This document shows positions 22,786-32,158 of a stretch of DNA of 34,509 nt, piece after piece. Position numbers and translations under genes: made by a program. The notes under the pieces are model-generated. The model was not told the DNA's origin. It ran no database searches and saw only the letters and a list, made by a program, of their open reading frames with translations. The number at the start of each line of letters is the position of its first letter. Within the stretch, counting starts at the first letter, position 1. Origin of the DNA: Gammaproteobacteria bacterium (GTDB taxonomy: Bacteria > Pseudomonadota > Gammaproteobacteria > SZUA-152); the NCBI GenBank assembly GCA_022627515.1, contig JAKEGK010000075.1, positions 1 through 34,509 on the forward strand, given 5' to 3'.

Positions 22786-24547
22786 TATCGCTTTCCGCTT
22801 TATATATTTGTTTGCGTTGTTGATTGCCGGCATGGCGGGCATTACCGGGTCGGGCGGTGGTGAAGACATCACTGGCGGCGGAGAAGGGACGTTGACCGGT
22901 ATCACGGTGACACCGGCAACTGTGGCGGGCGGCTTGCCCGTGGGCATGACACAGCAATATACCGCGATTGGTACTTACTCCAATGGGTCGCAACAGAACA
23001 TTACCAGTAGCGTTATCTGGAGTTCGAGCGCCATCACTATAGCGACAATTAACATCAGCGGTTTGGCGGCAGGTGTCGCCGAGGGCAGCAGCAACATCAC
23101 TGCGTCCTTGTCCGGCATAACCTCCACGCCAGTAGTACTTTCCGTCATCGCCGTGGAGCTGACCAAGATTGAAATCACCCCGGCCATACTGCCCAATGAT
23201 CTGCCGCTGGGACTCAGCCAACGATTTACCGCCCTCGGCACCTTCAGCAATTACCGCTCGTATGACATTACCGGCAATGTGAGTTGGAATTCGAGTAATA
23301 CCAGCGCCGCAACGATTAATAGCAGCGGCGTGGCCACCAGCGTTGCCGCCGGGACTACGCTTATTACCGCCAGTTCCGGAGTAACCTCCAATACGGTTAA
23401 CCTAACGGTTGTTAATAACAAAACCGCGGAGGAATTAATAGTGGAGCCGCAATGGGTCGGCGCCTTGCCGGTCAACCGCAGCGTGCAGCTCAAAACCTTG
23501 TTGCGTTATTCGGATAACAGCACGTTTGATATTACGGACAGAGTCAGTTGGTTGTCCAACACGCCGGCGGTGGCTACGGTGAGCAATAGTGTTGGATCGA
23601 AAGGACTCGTGACCGGCTTATCGGTGGGCCGGGTAACGATCACGGCGGACGACAGCGTAACACTCGTTGCGAATGCTACTGCAACCATTGATGTCACTAA
23701 CGCCACGATTGAATCCGTCAGCATCAACCCCGGTGCGGTAAGCGAATTACCGGCGGGCTATTCACAGGACTTCACCGCCACGGGATTATTTTCGGATGGT
23801 TTTAACCGGCCATTGACCAACGCTGCGTCATGGAGCTTGAGCAATTCCAACGCCACGCTGGAGCAAACCGGCGCGGTGGCGCGTGTGCGGGGGCTCGCGT
23901 CCGGCAGCGTCACTTTAACGTATACCGATCGGCTGGCAAATGGCGCCACCAGTGGTGAAGATGACAGTGCGTCAATCACTGTTACCAATGCTGTTCTGGA
24001 GTTGATTACTATCAACCCGAACATCGCGTTCAGCTTACCCGTCGCAACACAGCGGCAGTTCTCCGCCCTCGGTACTTTTACAGGTGGATTGCTCAGGGGT
24101 ATCACCAACGATGTGGCGTGGGACGCCGATATCAATACCGTGGCGGTGTTTGGCGATAGCAGAGGTAACCTCACCGCAACAGCAAACGGCGCCACCAGCG
24201 TTTCGGCCGGCAGCCTGAACAGCAGCGATGCAGTAAAAAGCTGGTTAGCGATTACGGTCACTGTAACTGATCCTGACCTGGAGTTTATTACGATTACTCC
24301 CGATCCTGGTTCAGTGGCTGTCGGTGAAACAGTTCAATTTACCGCAACGGCCACGTTCATCGGCGGCATTACGGCCGACTATACCGAACGCGTGTTATGG
24401 GAATCCAATTCTGTCGAGACCGCAACGGTATCGACCGCGGCGGGAACCAAAGGCCAGGTGACGGGCATACTGGCTGGATCAGTGACGCTTACGGTCACGG
24501 TTCCGGCTACGGCAACAACCGACACATTGTCAATTAATGTTCAGTAG
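22760..24547 (+). CDS. Surface protein with six Big_2 (Ig-like) domains
   Basis: The GTG at 22760 is preferred over the track start at 22751, because AGGAG ends eight bases before it. The N-terminus has a hydrophobic segment (FIYLFALLIAGMAGI) and a glycine-rich linker. Six repeats of about 90 residues follow, each starting with a variant of L..I.(I/V)(T/N)P and containing (Q/R).(F/Y)(T/S)A.GTF, then V.W.S and G.(V/A)TG...G...(I/L)T. Examples are LTGITVTPATVAGGLPVG, KIEITPAILPNDLPLG, ESVSINPGAVSELPAG and FITITPDPGSVAVG. Big_2 arrays are found in adhesins and cell-surface proteins such as intimin. No enzymatic domain is attached. It overlaps the upstream membrane-protein gene. Confidence 0.88.
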   Translation: MRYLLISRNIAFRFIYLFALLIAGMAGITGSGGGEDITGGGEGTLTGITVTPATVAGGLPVGMTQQYTAIGTYSNGSQQNITSSVIWSSSAITIATINISGLAAGVAEGSSNITASLSGITSTPVVLSVIAVELTKIEITPAILPNDLPLGLSQRFTALGTFSNYRSYDITGNVSWNSSNTSAATINSSGVATSVAAGTTLITASSGVTSNTVNLTVVNNKTAEELIVEPQWVGALPVNRSVQLKTLLRYSDNSTFDITDRVSWLSNTPAVATVSNSVGSKGLVTGLSVGRVTITADDSVTLVANATATIDVTNATIESVSINPGAVSELPAGYSQDFTATGLFSDGFNRPLTNAASWSLSNSNATLEQTGAVARVRGLASGSVTLTYTDRLANGATSGEDDSASITVTNAVLELITINPNIAFSLPVATQRQFSALGTFTGGLLRGITNDVAWDADINTVAVFGDSRGNLTATANGATSVSAGSLNSSDAVKSWLAITVTVTDPDLEFITITPDPGSVAVGETVQFTATATFIGGITADYTERVLWESNSVETATVSTAAGTKGQVTGILAGSVTLTVTVPATATTDTLSINVQ

Positions 24548-24717
24548 CGCGATTGCCGTTTGTATATTATTGTTGCAAAACTAAAACGCTTGAATAAGTC
24601 GCATAAATGCGCCGCCGGCGGTGTTTCTTATGCAATATGTTCTAATCAGAATCGAAAATACGTTATTCCTGCACTTCAACACTGTTGAGTTGTAGTGTCA
24701 ATTACTGAAACCCCGGC

Positions 24718-25689
24718 TCACAACCAATCCGTCAACAAGATGCCTACGCCGATGCGGTGTGAGTGGTGGTTATAGTCAATCAGGCTTTCACCGTAACCAT
24801 TAAAGTACTGGGCGATGCCCTTCAGCCTTATGTTAATGGGAAATGTATAAGTTAATTCAACGGTATTGCGGTTGTCGTCAAAATCCAGGTTGTTTCTCAA
24901 CATGACAGTTGTTTGATGTTTCTTGTATTTGTATAACGCAGCCAGTTCACCGTAACCCATATATTTGTGGATGTCCGGATTGTCATCATCTTCTTCGCTT
25001 TCGGGTATGCGGTACCAGGGCCGAAATGAGAATACATATTTATCCTTGTCGAAAATAAAATTGGCGATGATACGGTTCCAGCTGCGTGACAATGGCTCGG
25101 CGCGGCCGTTGGACTGATGGTTTAGCGAAAAAGCAATGACTGAATTTCTCATCCCGAATATTTCATTGTCCGTGCCTAACGCCCACATTAGCTCCGGCTC
25201 ATAGTTGGTTTCCCGGAACGGTGAGGAAATATCGCTGTTGTAAAGTTGCCAGAATGACAGTTGCGAATAAGCAAACCACAAATTGCCGTTGCTGGTGATG
25301 AACTGTTTCGCGAGGGGAACTTTCAGGCTTAATTGAAATTTAACTTCAACTTTTTGAAGATCGCTTTCGCCAGGTAAAGGAGACGTGGTGTAGTTGGATG
25401 CGTCAAGTTTGTCATTGTAAGTTAAGGGAAGTATGTAGTTGGGTTTGTGCGGCGTAATGACAAACTCATCAAAACTGGATTCCAGCTCCCTCGCAAAACG
25501 TTCTTCAACAATTGATTCCGGCTGTACGATAGGTTGCTGTTGTTGTTCGTCATAGCATTCAAGGCGTTCGGTATCGTTGTCAATCAGGAGACATTCATTG
25601 ATCGCATGCGCCGATGCCACCGGGAACGGCGCAACATAAATAACAATAAAAACCAAAATGGTTTTAAGTGAAGCATACATTAATTTCAT
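24718..25689 (-). CDS. pldA: Outer-membrane phospholipase A (OMPLA)
   Basis: The ATG at 25689 is preferred over the TTG at 25698. A signal peptide (LKTILVFIVIYVAPFPVASAHA) precedes a ~290-residue barrel. The active-site segment reads AFSLNHQSNGRAEPLSRSWN, with His194, Ser196 and Asn208 (track numbering) in the same spacing as E. coli His142, Ser144 and Asn156. Further OMPLA landmarks are FRETNYEPELMW, FSFRPWYRIPES and AQYFNGYGESLIDYN. The enzyme hydrolyses phospholipids in the outer leaflet and is activated by calcium-dependent dimerisation when membrane asymmetry is lost. An N-terminal Cys/Glu-rich segment (ECLLIDNDTERLECYDEQQQ) resembles those of many proteobacterial PldA proteins. Confidence 0.92.
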   Translation of the reverse strand: MKLMYASLKTILVFIVIYVAPFPVASAHAINECLLIDNDTERLECYDEQQQQPIVQPESIVEERFARELESSFDEFVITPHKPNYILPLTYNDKLDASNYTTSPLPGESDLQKVEVKFQLSLKVPLAKQFITSNGNLWFAYSQLSFWQLYNSDISSPFRETNYEPELMWALGTDNEIFGMRNSVIAFSLNHQSNGRAEPLSRSWNRIIANFIFDKDKYVFSFRPWYRIPESEEDDDNPDIHKYMGYGELAALYKYKKHQTTVMLRNNLDFDDNRNTVELTYTFPINIRLKGIAQYFNGYGESLIDYNHHSHRIGVGILLTDWL

Positions 25690-25801
25690 GGTTCGCAAGA
25701 TGTTTTGGTTGTTGTCTTTTTCGGATTATTTGATTGCGTTGTTTCCCGGCGCGGGCAGTTGGAAAACTCCCCCGGTTTATATGGTTGGAAACTATTAAAT
25801 T

Positions 25802-26158
25802 TCAATAAGAAGCATAGCGGGCGTAGCCTTTTTCAACCAGCAGGTCGTTCACGTTAATCCACTCATTGGGTGACTGTTCCAGCCATACTTCCGCAATATA
25901 CCGGCCGTATTTGCCTTTTTCATCCTTGAAAGTCTGCAGGAAGATTTCCTTGCCTTCGATTAATCCGCGCAGATAGTCGCGGGATTTCAATCCCGCTTCA
26001 CGCTCATCATTCTTCAGTTCGGGGGTATTGATGCGGGCCATACGGATTTTTTCATCGTGCATCCATGCGTGCAGGCCAAGGTCAATATCAACCGTAATGG
26101 TGTCGCCATCATAAACATATTTCACCAGCGCGCGGTAATAATAGAGATGTGATTTCAT
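25802..26158 (-). CDS. Thermonuclease (SNase)-like protein
   Basis: Translation most likely starts at 26158, where AAGGAG lies five bases upstream. The track start at 26212 adds 18 unrelated residues. The 118-residue protein has the SNase OB-fold sequence: YRALVKYVYDGDTITVDIDL, KIRMARINTPELKNDEREAG, RDYLRGLIEGKEIFLQTFKD, KGKYGRYIAEVW and NVNDLLVEKGYARYA. Catalytic counterparts of staphylococcal nuclease Asp21, Arg35, Asp40, Glu43 and Arg87 map to DGD, R.ARINTPE and GRY. The usual Asp of RL..IDTPE is replaced by Asn here (RINTPE), which could alter calcium binding. No signal peptide is visible, so it is probably cytoplasmic. Confidence 0.82.
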   Translation of the reverse strand: MKSHLYYYRALVKYVYDGDTITVDIDLGLHAWMHDEKIRMARINTPELKNDEREAGLKSRDYLRGLIEGKEIFLQTFKDEKGKYGRYIAEVWLEQSPNEWINVNDLLVEKGYARYASY

Positions 26159-26452
26159 GGGCTCTCCTTGTTCGGTGAATCGGGCCACCTTTCTCGATTG
26201 ATATAACGTCAAAATTATTGTGCTCTATATAACGTGAGAACCACCTTATTCAAAGTAAGTTTAGTGGAAATTTTTTCGAATTGCTGGTTGAGGTATGACC
26301 ATGGTGGTTTTAAACGAAGCAGGTTGGAACTATAATGCATTCCTGATTTTAAGTCTGCGCACTTTTACATGCAGGCAGCGGTTTTAAATTCCACGGCTCT
26401 GAAATCGACGTTTGTAATATGCAATATTGTTATAAATAACGGAGGTAACATC

Positions 26453-27007
26453 ATGGTCAGACTGGAGACACCGGTATGTGAATTCGGCAAACCCGCCATT
26501 GATTTTTCATTGCCAGGTGCCGATGGCAAAAAATGGACGCTGCAGGATTGCAGGGGAAAGAACGGTTTGCTGGTGATGTTTATCTGCAATCATTGCCCCT
26601 ATGTGAAAGCGGTTCGTGAGCGCATTGTGCGGGATACCAAAGAACTGAAAGCGTTGGGTGTCAACAGCGTCGCCATTATGTCAAACGACCCAGGTTATAA
26701 CAGTGAGGATTCGTTTGAGAACATGAAAAAAGCCGCGAAACAATATGGTTTTGGTTTTCCTTATTTGTTCGATGAAACCCAGGAAGTGGCGAAAGCCTAT
26801 GGGGCGGTTTGCACCCCGGATTTTTTTGGTTATAACGCAAATCTGGAGTTACAGTATCGCGGCCGCCTGGATGCCAGCCGCAAGGAAACGGCGCCACCGG
26901 ATGCGCGGCGTGATCTTTTTGAAGCTATGGCCGAAGTGGCCAGAACTGGTAAGGGGCCGAGAGAGCAAATACCCAGTATGGGCTGTTCCATAAAGTGGAA
27001 GGAATAG
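26453..27007 (+). CDS. Thioredoxin-fold (AhpC/TSA-like) protein
   Basis: The ATG at 26453 follows a strong GGAGG. The 28 residues upstream in the track ORF are considered untranslated. The 184-residue protein begins LETPVCEFGKPAIDFSLPGA, then GLLVMFICNHCPYVKAVRER (active-site region with a single CP-cysteine pattern NHCPYVK), VAIMSNDPGYNSEDSFENMK, FPYLFDETQEVAKAYGAVCT, PDFFGYN and LQYRGRLDAS. This is the 'thioredoxin family protein' related to AhpC/TSA and ResA folds, with the conserved NHCPYVKA box. The second cysteine of a CxxC is absent, so a peroxiredoxin-like or one-cysteine mechanism is more likely. No export signal is visible. Confidence 0.85.
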   Translation: MVRLETPVCEFGKPAIDFSLPGADGKKWTLQDCRGKNGLLVMFICNHCPYVKAVRERIVRDTKELKALGVNSVAIMSNDPGYNSEDSFENMKKAAKQYGFGFPYLFDETQEVAKAYGAVCTPDFFGYNANLELQYRGRLDASRKETAPPDARRDLFEAMAEVARTGKGPREQIPSMGCSIKWKE

Positions 27008-27041
27008 ATAGCTTCCGTTATTTTTAAAAAAATGGATCTCC

Positions 27042-27171
27042 CCCCAGTTGTAGTGGGTAAACTCATCCAGGACGATCGCTTGCACAAGTCAACGTACCGG
27101 GAACATGGACTTAACTGCGAAAAGCTTACAAATACTTGGCCTGCGGCTTCCCTCACAACAGGGTGATTCTA
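27042..27171. repeat. Left arm of a large outer inverted repeat
   Basis: Blocks in this arm are repeated in inverse at 27475-27576. CCCCAGTTGTAGTGGGT (27042-27058) matches the reverse complement of 27560-27576 at 16 of 17 bases. GAACATGGACTTAAC pairs with GTTAAATCTATGTTC. The innermost 21 bases (27151-27171) match the reverse complement of 27475-27495 at 20 of 21. Between these blocks similarity is lower, so the arms look like diverged copies of one sequence. Confidence 0.75.
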
Positions 27172-27289
27172 ATTGCCGGCACAACGCGCATCCCTGCGCG
27201 GTGCGCCTAAACTCGCCGGTCGCTTCGGTCATCCATGGCCTCTCGCGACACTAATACATCCTGTACGGCGTCCCTGGCGAGTTTACAAT
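27172..27289. mobile_element. TA-bounded foldback element B
   Basis: The 118-base element is bordered by TA at 27170-27171 and 27290-27291. Its ends are ATTG and CAAT (TAATTG/CAATTA with the flanks). The subterminal arms AAACTCGCC and GGCGAGTTT pair perfectly, and GCGCATCCCTGCGC forms an internal palindrome. It has no coding capacity. Confidence 0.65.
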
Positions 27290-27291
27290 TA

Positions 27292-27474
27292 GAACCTATC
27301 TCAAAATTGATAAGTTAGCGATTTCGGGGGACGCATTTCAAAACCGTCGGCGGCATGGATGCCGCCGTCGAGCTTACAGGGATGTATTTACAGCGTGTTT
27401 TGAAATGCGCCCCCGGAGTCGATAACTTGGTTTCCGCGGCGTTCTTTGCTGAATTGTAATACTGAGATAGGTTC
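27292..27474. mobile_element. TA-bounded foldback element C (MITE-like)
   Basis: The 183-base element is bordered by TA at 27290-27291 and 27475-27476, as expected for Tc1/mariner-IS630-type insertion. The termini GAACCTATCTCA/TGAGATAGGTTC are perfect 12-mers. Inner arms at 27312-27344 and 27397-27428 pair over ~30 bases (GCATTTCAAAAC/GTTTTGAAATGC). The centre has GGCGGCATGGATGCCGCC. The inverse of the centre shares ACACGCnGTAAA and GCTCGAnGGCGGCATCC with element A at 11.8 kb. Confidence 0.75.
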
Positions 27475-27576
27475 TAGAATCATCCTGTTGTGAGGCAAGT
27501 ATTGAGTAATCTTTCCGCCGTTAAATCTATGTTCTTCCAAACCTGCAACACTATGCCCAACCCACTACAATTGGGG
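27475..27576. repeat. Right arm of the large outer inverted repeat
   Basis: This is the inverse partner of 27042-27171. It starts TAGAATCATCCTGTTGTGAGG, the inverse of the end of the left arm, and ends with ACCCACTACAATTGGGG. Elements B and C sit exactly at the TA centre between the arms. Confidence 0.75.
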
Positions 27577-27583
27577 AAGAGCC

Positions 27584-28012
27584 TTAAAAATAAACGCCGG
27601 CATTGACAACAAATCCGCTCCAGCCAAAAAAGATATATTTTAATTCTCCGTATCCTTTGCGCGCTGCGTTGTAGTTGAAATTCATTCCGATGCCGAAGTT
27701 CAAACCCGTATCGGAGTCCGCGTAATTGATTCCTCCCAGACCATAGTAGCGGGTGCCGGGATTCAGAATCTGAAAATCCAGGTCCAGCACGACTTCCTCC
27801 AGATCAAAATCAAACGCGATCGCGGGTGCGATGCGGGTTTTGGGGGATACCGGTTTGACATGGCGTCCCTGTACCATGAGTGAAGAATTCTTGAAGTGAA
27901 ACGCGCCACTGGCGCCATATTGTCCTGAACGCTCGGCATGCGCTGACGTTCCGGCGCAGATTAATGTAAGCGCAAGCAGGGAGCTTGTTCTTGTTAATAT
28001 GTTTCTGCTCAT
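27584..28012 (-). CDS. Small exported beta-rich (barrel-like) protein
   Basis: Start at 28012 gives MSRNILTRTSSLLALTLICA...GTSAHAE, a clear signal peptide. The longer track start at 28051 would add 13 polar residues before it. The mature ~115 residues contain alternating strands: YGASGAFHFKNSSLMVQGRH, RIAPAIAFDFDLEEVVLDLD, RYYGLGGINYADSDTGLNFG, GIGMNFNYNAARKGYGELKY and GFVVNAGVYF. The terminal phenylalanine suggests an outer-membrane protein with about eight short strands. No family was recognised. A GGGGGA stretch precedes the ATG. The gene ends immediately next to the nested repeat cluster. Confidence 0.65.
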   Translation of the reverse strand: MSRNILTRTSSLLALTLICAGTSAHAERSGQYGASGAFHFKNSSLMVQGRHVKPVSPKTRIAPAIAFDFDLEEVVLDLDFQILNPGTRYYGLGGINYADSDTGLNFGIGMNFNYNAARKGYGELKYIFFGWSGFVVNAGVYF

Positions 28013-28348
28013 TTTTGTTTTCCCCCGGTTGATTAACCGTTCTGGACACAACGGATATTATTGATGGCTCTTTTAGGTTAGCCGCAACCACGTCCGTTTC
28101 CGGCGCTGCGGAAGCCGCGGCAACGTCTGTGGCGGTTTCGCGGTATCGTTTAACAGACGGTTGTTGTACCCAAGCGGCCAATCATAACTGCGAATATAGC
28201 GAAAAACTCGCGATCGGCTAATTATCTGACTGATTTTACAGGAAATATATCTTAGGTGGTAGAGCTATTGCCCATTGCATTGTGATGAGAGAAAATACGC
28301 GGTTCCATGTTGCTTCAGATATTACAAAGGCAAAAGTACTTAATTAGT

Positions 28349-28372
28349 AAGAACATTTGAAAAAATGTTCTT
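28349..28372. promoter_or_regulatory. Perfect 10-bp palindrome, operator or hairpin
   Basis: AAGAACATTT-gaaa-AAATGTTCTT is a perfect inverted repeat with a four-base centre, followed by TAAGAAC, a partial third copy of the half-site. Its position upstream of the carbon-metabolism genes and the repeated half-site suggest a regulator-binding site, but no regulator can be named. Confidence 0.4.
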
Positions 28373-28561
28373 AAGAACAACTAGAGACGGAATCGGTGGG
28401 AAGGGGCCTATCTCGATCGCGCATATTCAAGTTTAACCAACTGATAGAATAATAAAAATTTCACGCGCTCAAATTTTGTTCCATAAAACTTGCTCCATAA
28501 ATAACAAGGAAAAATTCTGCAAACTTGGCCTGTTTAGGAAGTGTTAATGGTCTGAAGTGTA

Positions 28562-28567
28562 TATAAT
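28562..28567 (+). promoter_or_regulatory. Candidate -10 element for tkt
   Basis: TATAAT lies within GTGTATATAATTCCC, about 224 bases before the tkt start. No good -35 hexamer is found at 16-18 bases. It may be a TG-assisted or activator-dependent promoter. Confidence 0.3.
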
Positions 28568-28790
28568 TCCCCCAATTTTCGGATTAAAAAGAAAATGCGA
28601 GGGTAAACGAACCGGCAATCTTTGTTCACCCGGGCCTCACAGCAGCAGATAATGGGACAAGTAATAAGTATTCAGTGCATGGAAAAGAATAAGTAAAAAA
28701 GCAACAGCTTTCAATTGACAGTCAACGGATGATTTTTAATTACGGGTATTCGATTTTTCATTTTTGTTTTTAGGTGAGGAGAAGAGATAA

Positions 28791-30785
28791 ATGACATCGC
28801 GTAGAGAACTGGCCAATGCGATCCGTGCCTTGAGTATGGATGCGGTTCAAAAGGCAAACTCGGGACACCCGGGAGCGCCCATGGGTATGGCGGACATTGC
28901 CGAGGTCCTGTGGAATGATCACTTGAAGCATAATCCAACCAACCCGAAATGGGTGGATCGTGATCGTTTCATTTTATCCAATGGTCATGGCTCCATGCTG
29001 ATTTATTCATTGTTGCACCTGACCGGCTATGACCTGCCGATCGAAGAACTGAAGAACTTCCGCCAACTGCATTCTAAGACCCCGGGCCATCCGGAATACG
29101 GTTACGCACCAGGGATTGAAACCACCACTGGTCCCTTGGGGCAGGGCATCACGAATGCTGTGGGTATGGCGATTGCGGAAAAAGTGCTGGCCGCTCAGTT
29201 CAACCGCGATAAACACCACATTGTTGATCATTACACATATGTATTCCTTGGCGACGGGTGTTTGATGGAAGGTATTTCCCATGAAGCCTGTTCGCTGGCG
29301 GGCACCCTGGGTTTGGGCAAGCTGATCGCTTTCTGGGATGACAACGGTATTTCCATCGATGGCCATGTGGAAGGCTGGTTTACCGATGATACGGCGAAAC
29401 GTTTTGAAGCCTACGGCTGGCACGTCGTGCGTAATGTTGACGGCCACGACGCGGACGCGATCAGTAAAGCCATTCGTGAAGCCAAGTCAGTGAATGACAA
29501 ACCCAGCATGATCTGCTGTAAAACCGTGATTGGTTATGGCGCGCCTAACCTGTGCGGCAGCCATGATTGTCATGGTTCCGCGTTGGGAGTGGACGAAGTG
29601 GCCGCTACCCGGGAAAACCTGGGCTGGAAATACGAGCCGTTTGTAATCCCCGGTGAAATTTACCAGGCCTGGGACGCGAAAGCCAAAGGCGCGGAAGCGG
29701 AAAACCACTGGCACGAAAAGTTTGACGCGTATAAAGCGGCGTATCCTGATCTCGCGGCCGAGTTCGTGCGCCGCACCTCCGGTGAACTGCCCGCCAATTG
29801 GGAAAAAGACGCCAGCAAATTTATCAAAGCCACCATCGAAGCCGGCAAAACCATGGCCACCCGCAAGGCATCGCAAGCGGCGCTCAATGGTTTTGGTCCC
29901 TTGCTGCCGGAATTCCTGGGCGGTTCCGCCGACCTGACCGGTTCCAACAATACCAACTGGTCCGGTTCCAAAACCATATCGAAGACGGTGTGGGACGGTA
30001 ACTATATATCCTACGGTGTCCGCGAGTTTGGCATGTCGGCCATAATGAACGGCATGGCGCTGCATGGCGGATTCATTCCTTACGGCGGCACCTTTTTGAT
30101 GTTCTCCGAATATGCGCGTAACGCCTTGCGCATGGCCGCGCTGATGAAAGTCCGCAGCATTTTTGTTTACACCCATGACTCGATCGGCCTGGGTGAAGAC
30201 GGCCCCACGCACCAGGCCGTGGAACAAACTGCGACGCTGCGCCTGATGCCCAATATGTCGGTGTGGCGCCCGTGTGACACCGTTGAATCAGCCGTTGCCT
30301 GGAAAGCCGCTATCGAAAGAAAAAATGGTCCTTCCAGCCTGATATTTACGCGTCAGGATCTGCCATTCCAGAAACGCACACCGGAACAAGTCGCTGCAAT
30401 CAGCCGCGGCGCATACATCATTAAAGACGGCGGCGACGCGCCTGACGCCATCATTATTGCCACGGGTTCTGAAGTGCCGCTTGCTATCGATGCGGCGACC
30501 GCATTGGAAGCCAAGGGCAAGAAAATCCGCGTGGTCTCCATGCCTTCAACCGACGTGTTTGATGCGCAGGACGAAGCGTACCGCGAATCGGTTCTGCCAT
30601 CGAAAATCCGCGCGCGGGTTGCGGTGGAAGCGGGCGTTACTGACTACTGGCGTAAGTATGTCGGACTTGACGGCAAGGTGGTTGGTTTGGACCGCTTCGG
30701 CGAATCGGCACCCGCAAAATTGCTGTTCAAGCATTTCGGATTCACCACGGAAAATGTCGTGAAGTCAGTGGAAGAACTTTTATAA
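28791..30785 (+). CDS. tkt: Transketolase
   Basis: This 664-residue protein is the usual length of bacterial transketolase. It transfers two-carbon ketol units between sugar phosphates in the pentose phosphate (or Calvin) pathway using thiamine diphosphate. Visible motifs are SGHPGAPMG with His26, [32 protein letters not shown], the ThDP motif [13 protein letters not shown]...WDDN starting at 154, and [20 protein letters not shown] holding the catalytic glutamate. Also present are [14 protein letters not shown] and a C-terminal domain with ATGSEV. GAGGAG precedes the ATG. It starts the tkt-gap-pgk-pyk cluster, and only 73 bases without a terminator separate it from gap. Confidence 0.97.
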   Translation: MTSRRELANAIRALSMDAVQKANSGHPGAPMGMADIAEVLWNDHLKHNPTNPKWVDRDRFILSNGHGSMLIYSLLHLTGYDLPIEELKNFRQLHSKTPGHPEYGYAPGIETTTGPLGQGITNAVGMAIAEKVLAAQFNRDKHHIVDHYTYVFLGDGCLMEGISHEACSLAGTLGLGKLIAFWDDNGISIDGHVEGWFTDDTAKRFEAYGWHVVRNVDGHDADAISKAIREAKSVNDKPSMICCKTVIGYGAPNLCGSHDCHGSALGVDEVAATRENLGWKYEPFVIPGEIYQAWDAKAKGAEAENHWHEKFDAYKAAYPDLAAEFVRRTSGELPANWEKDASKFIKATIEAGKTMATRKASQAALNGFGPLLPEFLGGSADLTGSNNTNWSGSKTISKTVWDGNYISYGVREFGMSAIMNGMALHGGFIPYGGTFLMFSEYARNALRMAALMKVRSIFVYTHDSIGLGEDGPTHQAVEQTATLRLMPNMSVWRPCDTVESAVAWKAAIERKNGPSSLIFTRQDLPFQKRTPEQVAAISRGAYIIKDGGDAPDAIIIATGSEVPLAIDAATALEAKGKKIRVVSMPSTDVFDAQDEAYRESVLPSKIRARVAVEAGVTDYWRKYVGLDGKVVGLDRFGESAPAKLLFKHFGFTTENVVKSVEELL

Positions 30786-30825
30786 CTTAAAAACGCTGTT
30801 CACAACATTTTCCTGCAAATATTAA

Positions 30826-31863
<1,038 letters not shown>

Positions 31864-31970
31864 CCAGTGAGTATCCCGTTGGTTCGTGGTCTGGTGTTGC
31901 GCGGTATTTTAAAAACATTCCACATCTGCGCCCTGAAACCAACGCTTGTTGCGTTTAAGTGATCGAAAAC

Positions 31971-32008
31971 GGAATAAAGCCCGGCCTGCGAAGACCGGGC
32001 TTTATTCC
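31971..32008. terminator. Terminator-like hairpin after gap
   Basis: GGAATAAAGCCCGG and CCGGGCTTTATTCC form a perfect 14-bp stem with a 10-base loop. The GC-rich core followed by TTTATT resembles a rho-independent terminator, and the symmetrical A-tract on the other side would work in both directions. Confidence 0.8.
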
Positions 32009-32073
32009 AGCAACAACACGGAATTAGACAGAAGTAATACGCTTATAGCAGAAATGGTTCATGGCTATAAAAG

Positions 32074-32130
32074 AACTGTTTGTTAAGTTTAAGCGCGGGT
32101 AATCACAATTGCATTTAACAAACAGTTTTT
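32074..32130 (+). promoter_or_regulatory. Hairpin with T-run in the pgk leader
   Basis: AACTGTTTGTTAA (32074-32086) and TTAACAAACAGTT (32115-32127) form a perfect 13-bp stem with a 28-base loop, immediately followed by further T residues (TTTAAATTT). It ends about 30 bases before the pgk start. It could be an attenuator, a second terminator, or two half-sites of an operator. TATAAA at 32066-32071 just before it may be a -10 element, which would place the hairpin in the 5' leader. Confidence 0.5.
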
Positions 32131-32158
32131 AAATTTAAGTCATTTTCGGGAGAAGCAT

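Larger units (their letters stand above)
28013..28790. other. Long intergenic region and tkt leader
   Basis: No supported gene lies in these ~780 bases. The minus-strand ORF 27810-28181 overlaps the barrel-like gene and has no features. Two sites are listed separately: a perfect palindrome at 28349-28372 and a TATAAT at 28562-28567. If the latter is the tkt promoter, the tkt leader would be more than 200 bases long. No known riboswitch consensus was recognised. Confidence 0.4.

Noticed and set aside
27042-27156. Possible transposase fragment in the outer repeat arms
   Set aside because: Short open stretches exist in both arms, but their translations do not agree with each other or with any transposase motif I recognise.
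29487-30227. 246-residue minus-strand ORF inside tkt
   Set aside because: The plus strand is unambiguous transketolase. Long antisense ORFs are common in GC-rich third-position codons.
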